A stretch of DNA of 64,000 nt from Claviceps africana (taxonomy: Eukaryota; Ascomycota; Sordariomycetes; Hypocreales; Clavicipitaceae). Position numbers and translations under genes: made by a program. Under the pieces are notes generated by a model, which was not told the DNA's origin, searched no databases, and saw only the letters and a list, made by a program, of their open reading frames with translations. This document shows positions 12,900 through 24,943 of this stretch, piece by piece. The DNA is taken from the NCBI GenBank assembly GCA_018360145.1, contig SRPY01000017.1, forward strand, positions 62,001-126,000, written 5' to 3'. The number at the start of each line of letters is the position of its first letter. Positions within the stretch are counted from its first letter, which is position 1.

Positions 12900-15330
12900 A
12901 GACTATTCAATTAAATATATCATATATTATTTAAAATAAATAAAGATTATATAGTGCTTTATTAAAATTACCCTTAGGAGACTAATTTAGTGTATTATAT
13001 ACTTATATAAAGTAAAAGCTCTATTAAAGTAGTTAATAAAGCTATTTATTTATAAATAAAGTCTACTATCCTTCTTTATTAAATATAAAGTTCTTAAAAT
13101 AATCTCTATTAATTATTTTATTAAAAAGGATTTTATTTAAAGTCTTTAGTTTATACACTTTTATAATAAATACTTAACTATAGATTTAAAATAAGCTATT
13201 TTATTATATAGTTAGCTTATATATAGTTAATATATTTATTATATAATAAATATTATAAATAAATATAAAGTTACCTTCAACTAATTAATTACATTCCTTA
13301 TAAAAAAAAGTAGCTTAATTATAATTAATTTATATAGTAAGTAATTATTAAAAATATAGCACTTTTCTCTTTATAAACTTAATATCTTTTACTTTTTACT
13401 TTAAAATATATCTTTTAACTATAAATAAATCTTAAGTAATAGTTACTTTATTTTAATTAATTATCCTTTATATTAAAAATTCTACTTTTAAAGGAAAAAA
13501 AGGGTTTTTATTTATAAATAAAGTAAAATATAGACTTTCTATAAAAAGCCTTAATTATAATTTTATTTATAAGTAATACTCTCCTTAAATACTTAAACTA
13601 TTTTCTACTTAATTTACTTATTTTAATAAATATAAAAGAAAGAGATTAATAACTTACTTTAATAAAGGCATTAGCTTTAGGATTATAGCTAAAGGTTTTG
13701 TTAGAAATAAGGGGTTTACAGAGGCTTTTGCCCTCTAGAGTACTAAGGTAGTGAGGCTTAGTAAGCTAGCGGTTAGAAGGTCTCTGCAGCGCTATAGCGG
13801 TTGCTACAGGCCTTATTCCTACGTTAGAAGCTTAATACACGCTTTTTAGCACGTAAAATACGCTAAATTCTAGCTTATAAAATATAAGTAAATTTTCTTA
13901 GATTTTATCTAATTTATTTAACGTTATAGGTAGCAGGTTTAATTAACAGTTTATACAGTTATAAGCAGCTATAAGGAGATAAGTGTTCTTCCTTATATAC
14001 TCACTAAGCCTATTAGTGGATCTATATAGCTAGTAGGGGCTTGTAAGCTACTTTTTATTTTCTATAAAATTTATTTATATAGAAAAATAAAAAAATAGAC
14101 TTATAGCCACACAACTAACCTGTTAATATATATACTAAAAATTTTACTTAGTGAAAATCTATATATAAAAAAATCCTAAAAATCTAAAAATTAGGAAATT
14201 TATATAGAAAAATTCCCCTTACTTTAGCGATAATAAAACTCCTTATATTTCCTTTCTACAACCCTTAGTCCTTACACAATTTAATTCTAAAGACCTTCTA
14301 TTTCCTCCTCTAGGGTAGCCCGTGGGTCACGTGACCTAGGGCCTTGCAGCCGCTAGGCAGCGTAGCCTAAATCTTCAATTAGAATTTAGCTAGCGTGCCT
14401 CGTTGCTGTAAAAATCAATCGCTAAGGCTGACAGTCCGTCAGCTTCCTAATTAGGCGTGCGCTAACTGTTAAAGCGCGTAATTGAGGGCAAAAAGGCTAG
14501 AAAAGTGGGGCGCTCGCAGCTGCGAGCTCTTAGCTAGAACGTCCATTTTTGCGCTTGCCGCGCGCGCGCACGCGTGTGTTGCGCGCAACGCCGCCAGCTT
14601 TCAACCCAAAGACCCCCTATAAAGGTCCCTATAGGGGTCAGAGTTAGGGTCGTTATAAGGCCTGTTGAAAGTCCTTATAGTGGATGAGGTCTCCTGAAAA
14701 TAGCTGTTATTTTCAACAGGTTTAAATACCTTTTATACTAAAATTAGCTAAAGCTTCTATAAGTTTCCCTTTTATTTTAAGTCCTTTATTATATATAATA
14801 TATAGAAAAAACCTAAATCTATAAATAAGTTTATTAAGAAACCTTTATATAGCTTTAATATTAGTAATATAAATAGCCTTAGCTTCTACTTACTTTATAA
14901 AGTTATATTAAGCTTTTAAAAGATATTTATATTTATAATTAAATAGAAAATACTAAGTATTAATATATATCTTACTTATTAAATTATTAAAGGTAATAGA
15001 AATTAAGAGTTTTTATAGGTACTATAATATAAATCTTTAGTATATTTTATAATATTAAATTATAGCTTAAATTATATTTTATATACCTCTTTAATAGTAG
15101 TAAAGTTTAGCTACTTAAAAAATAACTTTAATGCCTTTATAATTAAGCTTAAAATAAATTACTTTAATAATTATAAGCTACTTATTTTTATTATTAATAA
15201 TAAATATAGGTCCTTTTATAAGCTTAATAGGTTACTTAAAGAGAATTCTATTATTAAAGAAATACCTTAATGCCTTTTTCTTAAGGTTTTTAAACTTCTT
15301 TACTATATAATTAAATAATTTCTTTAAAGT
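12900..15330 (-). pseudogene. Integrase relic of G5, interrupted by a copia solo LTR
   Basis: On the minus strand, 15330 down to about 15105 reads as the integrase zinc-binding domain (a YKGIKVIF block from the family's G-H-x-G-I-K type). 15100 down to 14724 reads as the catalytic core (VEAKAI, GLKIKGKLIEAL). The sequence then resumes after the solo LTR at 13693 with the part around the catalytic Glu (ANALIK type) and on to about 12900 (FLIQRIIN). The protein frame continues logically across the insertion when the LTR and one copy of its ggttt duplication are ignored, which supports both calls. Confidence 0.68.
13699..14718 (-). mobile_element. Solo LTR of the Ty1/copia family (1,020 bp)
   Basis: Starts tgttagaaat, ends ttcaaca, and is flanked by ggttt at 13694-13698 and 14719-14723. 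It is assigned to the minus strand because the complete copy at 38663-46561 shows that this reading corresponds to a minus-strand element. The right third (14290-14718) is GC-rich and little mutated, including a CG/TG alternating tract at 14559-14588. It sits inside the integrase of G5, so it is younger than that element. LTR-LTR recombination is the usual origin of a solo LTR. Confidence 0.9.
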
Positions 15331-16161
15331 TATAAAGTAAAAAATAATTTACTTTAACTTTAAAGAGTAAAATAGTTAGTCTTTACCTCTTTAAATATTA
15401 ATATAGAGGTATAAATTAATAAATTCTTTTATATTCTCTTTAATAACTTTATTAAGATTATTTAATAATCCTTAGCTTTTTTATAATAAAGTATTTATAA
15501 CTTAGTTTTTCTTTTTAAAGATATATTAAACTATAAAGTTATATAGTATAATATAGCTAATTTATTAAGTAATAATAGCATTAAAAATATTATTAATAAC
15601 GCTTTAAAGCTAGTATTTAAGCACTATTAAGTCTATTTTTAAAATAAAAAGGACTTTAAAAAAGTAAATTTATAGTTTTTAAAGAGTATAAAGTAAAGTA
15701 TAATATTTTTATTTAATAGTATTATACTTTCTTTTTATATTTTTTTATATACTGCTTTTAAAGTATATAAAATAGCGCTTTTCCTTATATATTTATAAAA
15801 GTATAGCACTTTATTTTATATTATTAATATTAACTATAAAGATAATTTCTTCTCTTTCTTTATTTATATTAATTAATTATAAACTTAAAGTATTTATAAT
15901 AGCTTTAATAATCTTCTTTATTACTTTATTATATTTTAGCTTTTAATTTTAATATAACTTCTTTTTAAAAAAATTTATTAAAAATAAAAAAATAGTTATA
16001 AAGTAAAGAACTTAAAGGTAATAAAAGGTAGCTAATTTTATAAAAGACTATACCTTTTTTATAAAAGAGTAATAACCCTATTTTTAAAGCTTAATAACCT
16101 TTACTTCTATAGGTGTTTTACTATATATTCTATAAATATACCTAATAATAATAGCAGTAAG

Positions 16162-16720
16162 TTAATAAAACTTACTTTTAATAGTAAAAGTAGTATATTT
16201 AATAAGCTTAAGGTTTAATAAAATATTATTTAAATTAATTAAATACTTTATTATATATTTATAAATACTTAAAATAATTTTATTATTATTATAAACTATA
16301 GTAAGTCCCTTAATAGCAATATTATTAAAAAAGAGTGTATAAATATAGAGCATTAAATTATAAAAAATATATTCTATAATATAGTAAAACTAAGTAATTA
16401 AGTTAATAGCTCTTTAAAGCAGTTTATAAAGCCTTAAAAGCTTAATTAATATTATAATAGTTATAAAATTATAACTTATAATTATTAAGTTAACTTAATT
16501 ATACTTTAAAAGAAGGTTAATAATAAAAAGAATTATATATATTATAAATTCCTTACTAAAGGCTTCTATACCTTTAAAGATATTAATATCTTTAACTATA
16601 ATGCTATTATACTATATTATTAATAAAATAAATTAAATTCCTTTATTTTTCTTTATAATAAAGAAGAATAGGTTTCTATAAAAACTATAACATTTTTTTA
16701 TTAATTTATATTTAAATTTC
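16162..16720 (-). pseudogene. Reverse transcriptase relic of G5
   Basis: A 63-codon stretch without stops at 16162-16353 carries FFNNIAIKG, the RT catalytic box with Asp-Asp turned into Asn-Asn, followed by YNNN and a long hydrophobic segment. Upstream on the minus strand (16353-16720) come INLLLKYN, corresponding to the family block I-D-x-x-S-G-Y-D, and a KKNKGI block. The open stretch is therefore not an independent small gene but the best preserved piece of a dead polymerase. Assignment rests on remembered family motifs; a translated search would settle it. Confidence 0.78.
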
Positions 16721-17368
16721 TATTTTAATAATTTAATAAGCTTCTTTTAAAGCCTTAAAGGAATTAAAATAAACTTTATTTACTATACCTTATATTTAAT
16801 AACTTTAATAATTTATAGTAGTATAATAAAAGGGTTAACTTTCTTTATTTTAAATAAGTTTTACTTTAAAGTAGCTTTATAATTACTAAAAATCTCCTTA
16901 AAAATATCTACTTTTAAAGAGATAAGATATTCCTTAACTTCTATAAGTATTTAATTAAGTCTCTTTTAAGTTAATTAAAACCTTTATAAGTATTTAAAAA
17001 ACCTTTTTATAATAAGGTCTTTATACTTTTTATTAATATTAAGACACTCTTTAACTTTATTTTACTTCTTTATCTTTTACTAAAGGTTACTATTAAAGAT
17101 AAATTTATTAAAAAAGATATTATTAAAGGGATGTACTTTTATATTAATATATTTATAAAAGGTATTTACTTTAAAATTAAATACCTATATTAATTATTAT
17201 AATTAAATTTCCTTAGCTATATTATTAAGTTATTAAACCTATTAATTAATAGTAGAAGTAAAGATAAAACTAATAATTTACTACGCTTTAAATAGTGTAA
17301 TAAGCATTAAAATCTTATTTAACTTTAATTTAAACTCTCTTTTAATTTTATTTATTTAATTATTTATA

Positions 17369-19043
17369 TTTATTTATTTATTTATTTACTCTAAGGGGCA
17401 TAAAGCCCTTAGCTAGTACCTTATTTTAGTAACCTATATAGAAAAAACCTTAGAATAAAGGGGAAAACCTATATATAATAGTAGATATAAGTATTAAAGA
17501 GGCTTAAGTTAGGCTTTAAGTAGTGTTTATTATAAAAATTAATATACTATTAATTAGGCTTTAGCTATAGTTATTAAAAGAAGTTTAGTAAAGGGTGTAA
17601 GTAGTGTATATAAAAAGGTATATAAAAATATATTAAATTTAAAGGGGGGGGGTAAGGACTTTATAGGCTTAAGTTAAGCTTTATTTAAGGCTAAGCTAAG
17701 TTATTAAAAGGGGTATAGTATATTAGCTATATACTATAAAATGTAAAGTAATGTAAAAAGGTGTAAAAGGTTATAAAAGGTTATAGATTATAATATAGCT
17801 ACATTATTAATTTAAAGGCACACTAATTATTAAATTAAGTAATTATTATATACTAAATTATTAAAAGTTATTAATTTAATAAGTATTAAATATAAAACTA
17901 AGTTAAGCCTTAGTAGTAAGTAATATAGGCGTAGTATAGTAATAAAATAATAGTTATTAATTATTTAAATAAGTTTAATATATTAATAAATAATTTAATA
18001 AATAATTTAAAGCGCTACTCTTTTTTTATAAATAAAGAGAACCCTTTTAAAGGTTTTTTCTCTTTTCCTCTCTTTTTCTCTTTATATTTAAATAAAAATT
18101 ATAAATACCCCTTTCTCTTTTAAAGTTTAATATAAAGCTATTTTAATCTTTATATTAAAGCTAGCTTAAACCCTTAATATTATATTAATTTTAAATAATA
18201 AAAAAAATAGCTAATTAATTAAAAGTTAAAGGCCCTTTAATAAGTTTTTAATCCCCTTTTATACCTACTTAAGCCTTAACTTTAATTTATATAGAGTATA
18301 AAGTAAGTATACCTTTACTTTCTTTATTTTAATAAAATAGAAGACCTTAATATATACTACTATAACTAATTTAATAGGTATTTAATTTAAACTTATAGTA
18401 GAAATACTATAGCTAATTTAAGTTTTAAATATTAATTTAAACTATTATAAATATATATAACTTAATAAAGTATATTTAATAAATTTTTAAAGTTTAATAT
18501 AAAGTTAAGTTAAATATTAATTAAAGTAGGCTCTACTTAATTTAATAATAGTTTATAATATAGTATAAAAGGTCTTTAACTTTTAAATAAATATAATTTA
18601 AACTATTTTATAGAGTTTAATATAAATTTAATTTAACCCTTTAATAAAGGTATAGTAGTAGCTAACTTTATATAGTGTAACTTATATAGAGTTATTTAGT
18701 AAATAGCTTAATGCTTTATTAACACTAAGGTAGCTTTAATATAAGGCTTAAGTTAAGCCTTTACTATAACTATTATATATAGTAGTGTTTATAAGTGTAA
18801 AATACTAGCCTATATAAGCTATATTATTAGTGTGCTAAAGCGATATAATAAGCTAGTAAAGTAGTCCTTAGTAGAGGTAGCTAGTGCCTACAGCAGCGCT
18901 ATATTAAAGAGAAGCGGGGGGGAGGGGGAGGGGGAGAAGGGGGAGGGGGGAGCGGAGGGGGAGAGGGGCCGGGGTAGGGGCTGCAGCAGAAGAGGGATAG
19001 GGACGCACGGGCGGCCCCGCGGTCGGCCCTGTAGCCGCTAAGC
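17369..19043 (-). mobile_element. Probable non-LTR (LINE/SINE-like) element, copy R1 (1,675 bp)
   Basis: It shares its whole length with 22195-23862. On the minus strand it starts gcttagcggctaca, is C/pyrimidine-rich for about 130 bases, and ends in about five TAAA units (17369-17390 on the plus strand). A 14-bp direct duplication (tttaattatttata) flanks it at 17355-17368 and 19044-19057. A simple-repeat tail of different length in each copy and long, variable target duplications are typical of target-primed non-LTR elements, not LTR or DNA transposons. No RT domain was recognised, so it may be non-autonomous. It is inserted between the protease and RT of G5. Confidence 0.6.
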
Positions 19044-19744
19044 TTTAATTATTTATAGTTAATTTAATTAATTCCTTTTTCTTTTAAATAAATAGTATAT
19101 TAATTTATATAACTTATTTTTTTATATTAATTAAATTTAACTAAACCTAACCTATAACTTATATAATAACTATAATATCTTTAAAATAATATTAAATATT
19201 TATTTTATTAAAACTATAGCTATAGTTAAAAGAAGCTTATACTTAATATATAAAAGGTATACTTAAAATAATAGAAATTAAAACTATATTAAGTACTATA
19301 TAGAAATATATAGGCATCTATATATTTTTTAAATAAAGCTTAATTTAAACCTTACTTAATAGATTAATAGTGTTATTTATATATAATATATTATTAGCCT
19401 TAGTTTTTATTAAGTAAATAATAAGTCTTATTTTTTATATAGTTTTTTTAATAATAAAATTACTTTATAATCCTATATTAAGTAAAGCTTTTAAAAGAGA
19501 GCCTTTAAAATCTTTTAATTATATTTATAAATCAAATAATTCCTAAAGGTAGCCTACTATTACACTTAAGTAAATTTATATTATAAGACTTTTAAGTGCT
19601 TAAATTTATACTAACTAAATTACTATCTATTTAATTAAATAATCCCTTATTTAAAATAAATGGGTTTACTTTAAAATATTTCTATTTTAAGTTTAATTTT
19701 AACCTTTATTATAAAGCTACTTAAATAGCTATATTAATTTTAAT

Positions 19745-20705
19745 ATTAGAATCTATTATTAATTATAAGCTAAAACTTTTACTTACTTCAAATTCTTTAA
19801 TTTCTCTTTATTTAACTAATTTTATTATTATTTAAATTACTTAATTAAAGATTTAATAATTAAATAATTAATTAAATTTAATTTATTAATATTTATATAA
19901 TTATATTAACTTAGCTAATTTTATAAAGCTTTTATAAATATAAATTTCTTAAATGCCTTTTATATATACTATATATTTATTAATAATTAATTTAGCTGAT
20001 TATAGAAAGAGCTTAAAAAGATCTTATAAACTAATACTTACTTTCTTAATTAATACTTCTTTATAAAATTAATTAATAAGTTACTATTAAAGGGTTTTTT
20101 TTTATAATTAATAATACCTCTTTAGTTATAGATTTTAAATATAATAAATATAAAGTATTTCTTTATAGCTAACTTATTAATAAGTTCTTTAATATAAGCT
20201 CTTTTTAAAGTATTTATATTAATAATAGCTATTAATTTTAAAGATTTACTCTTTAAGCTTAATTTACTTTACCTTTATAATATAATTATATTTATTTAAA
20301 GTAGTTTATTTTTAGTTAAAATCTTTATAGTAATTAGCCTTCTTTTTTTTAAGTAATATATAAAAAAGTTAAGTTTTTTAATAATATTTTAAAATATCTT
20401 TTTTTTATTAATTAATATTCTTTAATATTCTTTAATACCTTTATTAAAGCTTTTAACTTTAAAAAGGAGATAATTAATTATATAGTCTTTAAAGTATTAT
20501 ATTTAAAAAACTATAAGTTTATATATATAGCTTTTTAATTATAAAAATAATTTATATAAACTAATAAAATTTAATATTTTATAAAACTATTATTAATAGT
20601 AAAAATTTAAGCTTAAAAGTTATATTAAATAAAGCTAACCTTTTAATTATAGTTTAGGTATTTATATTTATTTAAATAATATCCTTCTTTATTATAGTAA
20701 AAGTA
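19745..20705 (-). pseudogene. gag zinc knuckle and protease relics of G5
   Basis: On the minus strand, 20705-20664 encodes a C-x2-C-x4-H-x4-C pattern in which all four ligands are now Tyr (codons 1, 4, 9 and 14). About 900 bases further on, 19753-19745 reads D-S-N inside LIIDSN, matching a retroviral-type aspartic protease D-S-G with Gly turned into Asn. The order and spacing fit the gag-to-pol junction of the element whose RT and integrase lie further left. Limits of the coding regions cannot be fixed. Confidence 0.55.
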
Positions 20706-21238
20706 ATATATAAAGCTTTATCTTTTATTACTTTTAAAGGTATTTATTTAAATATTTTTAATTTTCTTTAAGTCTTTAATTTATATTAAATTTTATAATA
20801 GCTAAGGCTATAAACAAAGCTTCTTTTTAATATACTTTAAAAGATTAAATAAATTACTTTAATTATAAAATATAGCTATTTATATTTTTTTTATTTTTAT
20901 TATTAAGCTATTAATTTACTTTTTATAAATTATATTTTTAATAGTACTTTATTAAAGAAGATTAATAGTCTTTAATTAAAATATAGTAAGGTTTTTTATA
21001 AAAGCATTAGTTTTTTAAATAAAAATAAACTAGTTTTTTTTATAATAATTAAATAGTTTAACCCTTTAATAAACTATTATTTTATAAACTAAGTTATAGT
21101 TCTTCAATTATAAATATAATATAATATATTTATTTAGTTTTTTCTATAGTATTTTATATTTACTTTTAATAAATTCTTTATACTTTATATTTTATTTATT
21201 TATAAAGTTAATAATAAATTTATTAAAAATAGCTTTAT

Positions 21239-21474
21239 TGTGATGGATTCGAGCTGGTGGCTCGGATCCTTATTAGGGGCTTATTGCAATCTTATCGCAT
21301 CCCACAAAGCGCAACTATGGAGGCACACTTAGGGCACGCTAGAGGCACATAAGATATATAAGCCAGCGAGGAGGCTCCTTCTAGGAGTCTCCCCTCTCTC
21401 CTCTCTCTCCTCTATAGTTAATAATAAATCCATTGACGCTAGATCGCAGAAGCCATCTAGGCCAGTCCATGACA
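21239..21474 (+). mobile_element. Nearly unmutated solo LTR of chromovirus family B (236 bp)
   Basis: Starts tgtgatggattcgagc, ends agtccatgaca, and is flanked by tttat at 21234-21238 and 21475-21479. It has the same family layout as the 227-bp LTRs at 49683 and 56244, with a slightly longer ctctctcc run. Unlike its surroundings it keeps many CpA and TpG sites, so it has had little or no RIP. Confidence 0.93.
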
Positions 21475-22194
21475 TTTATATATATTAATAAACTATAAAA
21501 ATAATAACTTTTAATTATTAAAAAAAGCCCTTATTATAATAGCTTTATATTTTTAAAATTAAAAGTAAGTTTTAAAGTAAATTAAAAGTTATTTTATATT
21601 AATTTTCTTTAATTAATATATAGTATCTTTAGTTTACTTTTAAAATATAGCTTAAAACTAAATTATAAACCTTTTTTTAGCTTTTTTTTAAATATATATA
21701 ATTATAGAAAGCTTAATATTAATATAAAGACTTAAATTAATTTCTTTTTTAAACTTTTAATATTAATTTTCTTTTATAATCTTTAAAGTTTATATTTTAG
21801 CTTTAAAGTTTTTAAAAAAGTTAACTATATTTTTACTATTAAATTAATTAATATTAAAATTACTTTAAAGATTTATAAAAGTATTTTATTTATTAATAGT
21901 TTTTTTAAATAGCTTTATAAAGGCTTTAAGCTTAATATTTTTAATACTTTTAACTTTATTAAAAGAAAATATATTAAATAAAGTAAAAGGTTTAATTAAT
22001 AAAGGTTTAATTAATAAAGGTTTAATTAATAAAGCTTTAAAAAAAACTTAAGTAAAGGGGATATTTTTAATTAAAAAGTTAAAGAAAAAAAAAAGCTATG
22101 CTTTAAAAATAATATTATTAAATATAAAAAGGGAAAATAATTAAAATAATTAATTAAAAGCTTTTATTCATAGTAAAGTAAAATTAAAAGAGTT

Positions 22195-23862
22195 ATTATT
22201 TATTTACTCTAAGGGGCATAGAGCCCTTAGCTAGTATTTTATTTTAGTGACCTATATAGAAAAAACCTTAGAATAAGGGGGAAAATTTATATATAGTAAT
22301 AGATATAGGTATTAAAGGAGCTTAAGTTAAGCCCTAAGTAGTGTTTATTATAAAAATTAATATATTATTAACTAAGCTTTAGCTATAGTTATTAAAAAGA
22401 GTTTAATAAAGGGTATAAGTAGTGTATTTAAAAAGGTATATAAAAATATATTAAATTTAAAGGGGAGGGTAAGGACTTTATAAGCTTAGGTTAGGCTTTA
22501 TTTAAAGCTAAGCTAAGTTATTAAAAGGGGTGTAGTATACTAACTATACACTATAGAATATAAAGTAATATAAAAAAGTGTAGAAGGTTATAAAAGGTTA
22601 TAGGTTATAATATAGCTATACTATTAATTTAAAGGTATATTAATTATTAAATTAAGTAATTATAATATACTAAATTATTAAAAGTTATTAATTTAATAGA
22701 TATTAAATATAAAACTAAGTTAAGCCTTAGTAGTAAGTAATATAAATATAGTATAATAATAAAATAATAGTTATTAATTATTTAAATAGGTTTAATATAT
22801 TAATAAGTAATTTAATAAATAATTTAAAGCACTACTCTTTTTTTATAAATAAAGAGAACCTTTTTAAAGGTTTTTTCTCTTTTTCTCTCTTCTTCTCTTT
22901 ATATTTAAATAAAAATTATAAATACCCCTTTCCTTTTTAAAGTTTAATATAAAGCTATTTTAATCTCTATATTAAGGCTAGCTTAAACCTTTAATATTAT
23001 ATTAATTTTAAGTAATAAAGAAAATAACTAATTAATTAAAAGTTAAAGGCTTTTTAATAAGTTTTTAGTCCCTTTTTATACTTATTTAAGCCTTAACTTT
23101 AATTTATATAAAGTATAAAATAAGTATATCTTTACTTCCTTTACTTTAATAAAATAAAAAACCTTAATATATACTATTATAACTAATTTAATAGGTATTT
23201 AACTTAAACTTATAGTAAAGGCATTATAGCTAATTTAAATTTTAAATATTAGTTTAAACTATTATAAATATATATAGCTTAATAAAGTATACTTAATAAG
23301 TTCTTAAAGTTAAATATAAAGCTAAGTTAAATATTAATTAAAGTAGGCCTTATTTAATTTAATAATAGTTTATAATATAATATAAAAGGTCCTTAACTTT
23401 TAAATATAGTATAATTTAAATTATTTTATAAAGTTTAATATAAATTTAATTTAACTCTTTAATAAAGGTATAGTAATAATTAACTTTATATAGTATAACT
23501 TATATAAAGTTATTTAATAAATAGCTTAATACTTTATTAATATTAAAGTAGCTTTAATATAAAGCTTAAGTTAAGCCTTTATTATAATTACTATATATAG
23601 TAGTGTTTATAAATATAAAATACTAATCTATATAAGCTATATTATTAATATACTAAAGTAATATAATAAGTTAATAAAGTAGTCTTTAATAAAGGTAGCT
23701 AGTATTTATAGTAATATTATATTAAAAAAGAGTAAAAAAAAAGAAGAGAGAGAGAAAAGAGAGAAAGAAGTAAAGAGAGAGAGAGGCTAAGGTAAAGGCT
23801 ATAATAAAAGAGAGATAGAAATATATAAATAGCTCTATAGTTAGCCTTATAGCTATTAAGCT
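22195..23862 (-). mobile_element. Probable non-LTR element, copy R2 (1,668 bp)
   Basis: Second copy of the repeat at 17369-19043, in the same orientation, about 4.8 kb away. The flanking duplication is aagagtt (22188-22194 and 23863-23869). The tail has about two TAAA units against about five in R1. Its 5' part is far more decayed: the G-rich stretch of R1 near 18909-18970 is here a run of a/g (about 23725-23800). The right boundary falls at the same base as in R1, so both copies appear full length at the 5' end. Confidence 0.58.
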
Positions 23863-24642
23863 AAGAGTTCTTTTTTATTTTTTATTTTTTATTTTTTTTC
23901 CTTTTTTCCTTTTTTTTTCTTTATTATTTTTTTTAAAAAGTTTTTAAAAAAATAAAATAAAATAATATATAGTTTAGTATAGTTATATATTAATGTTAGT
24001 ATAAATACTAAAGTATAATATAATAGTAGTTTAAAGTAGTAAAGGTAAAGTAGTAAAGGGGCCTATATTAAGCTTATATTAAGAATTAAGAGGTGCTATT
24101 ATTTACTACTATTCCTTTTATAAAGTAAGGGCGAGTTAAAAGTGTAAGAGATAATTAGTTTTAAAGAGCCACTTCACTAGGTATTATACAGAGCTAGGCT
24201 AGTTAAGGGTAGCGTAGATTTCCCTTAGGTTTTAAATTAGGCCTGCCTTAGACCCTAAGGGGCAGAGGCGGTTATATTTAGAGCATTAAAGAATAAGGTA
24301 GTAGATATCTTTGTAGTCGCCCCAGCAGCGGCATGCTAGCGAGTCTACGCTAAATTAAAAGAGTTAATTAGCTTTTAAAGGGATTTAATATATTAAAGAA
24401 GGTTATTTATTTTAATAGTACTATATATAAAGACTAAAAAAAATAAAATAAAACTTTAAAAAATAAAAGAAATAAATATAATACTTATTATAATAAATAA
24501 GAATTTTATTATATTAAATATAATTAAATGTTTTATAGCTTAATTCTCTTTAAAAAGTAAAGGGATAAATAATTTAATAGCTATTTAATAATTAAAAAGC
24601 CTTTTTATAATATTAATATTATATTTAATGTTTTTATTAATA
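23863..24642. other. Unassigned AT-rich DNA with a less-mutated patch
   Basis: T-rich low-complexity sequence (23871-23940) is followed by mutated DNA. At about 24160-24350 a patch keeps CpA/TpG and GC-rich words (for example gccccagcagcggcatgc). I found no second copy of that patch in the window and no coding motif. Confidence 0.5.
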
Positions 24643-24647
24643 GTTAG

Positions 24648-24943
24648 TGTTATGGACTGGCCTAGATAGCTACTGCAATCTAGCGTTAATAGAGTTATTA
24701 TTAACTATAAGGAGAAGGGAAGTCCTCTATCCCTCTCTTCCTTCTATTAATTTATATACTTCTAAATCTCTATACACTTACTTAATAGAGTCTTAGTAGA
24801 GCCCTACTAAAAACAGTCTTTATAGAAGTATAGTAAGGCCCTATAGGTAGTATATATCCCTTATCCTTTCCTAATAAAGCTAATAAGCCCTTTTTATATT
24901 ATTATATATTTAGGATCTAAGCCACTAGCTTAAATCTATTATA
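24648..24943 (-). repeat. 3' LTR of G2
   Basis: The reverse-complement form starts tgttatggactggcc, and its outer edge keeps CpA/TpG sites. It ends next to the complement of the polypurine tract. Confidence 0.9.

Larger units (their letters stand above)
12357..22187 (-). mobile_element. Older minus-strand gypsy-type retrotransposon relic (G5), split by nested insertions
   Basis: Outer limits are uncertain and no LTRs were identified. Reading leftwards on the minus strand gives a gag zinc knuckle (20664-20705), a protease-like D-S-N (19745-19753), the RT palm (16162-16720), the integrase zinc domain (about 15105-15330) and the integrase core continuing on both sides of a solo LTR (14724-15100 and about 12900-13693). 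Three insertions interrupt it: a copia solo LTR (13699-14718), a non-LTR-like repeat (17369-19043) and a family B solo LTR (21239-21474). With these removed the internal part is about 6.9 kb. The RT motif F-x-D-D-I-A-V-K-G is a type I associate with fungal gypsy-like polyproteins, different from families A and B here. The stretch 21480-22187 holds no motif I can name. Confidence 0.72.

Noticed and set aside
16162..16353. 63-codon minus-strand open frame as a small gene
   Set aside because: It contains FFNNIAIKG, the mutated catalytic box of a reverse transcriptase, and continues with RT and integrase motifs on either side; it is a fragment of a dead pol gene.
17369..23862. R1 and R2 as the two LTRs of one element with interior 19058-22187
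   Set aside because: Each copy has its own flanking duplication, the ends are not TG...CA, tails differ in TAAA number, and no polypurine tract or primer site lies at the expected places.
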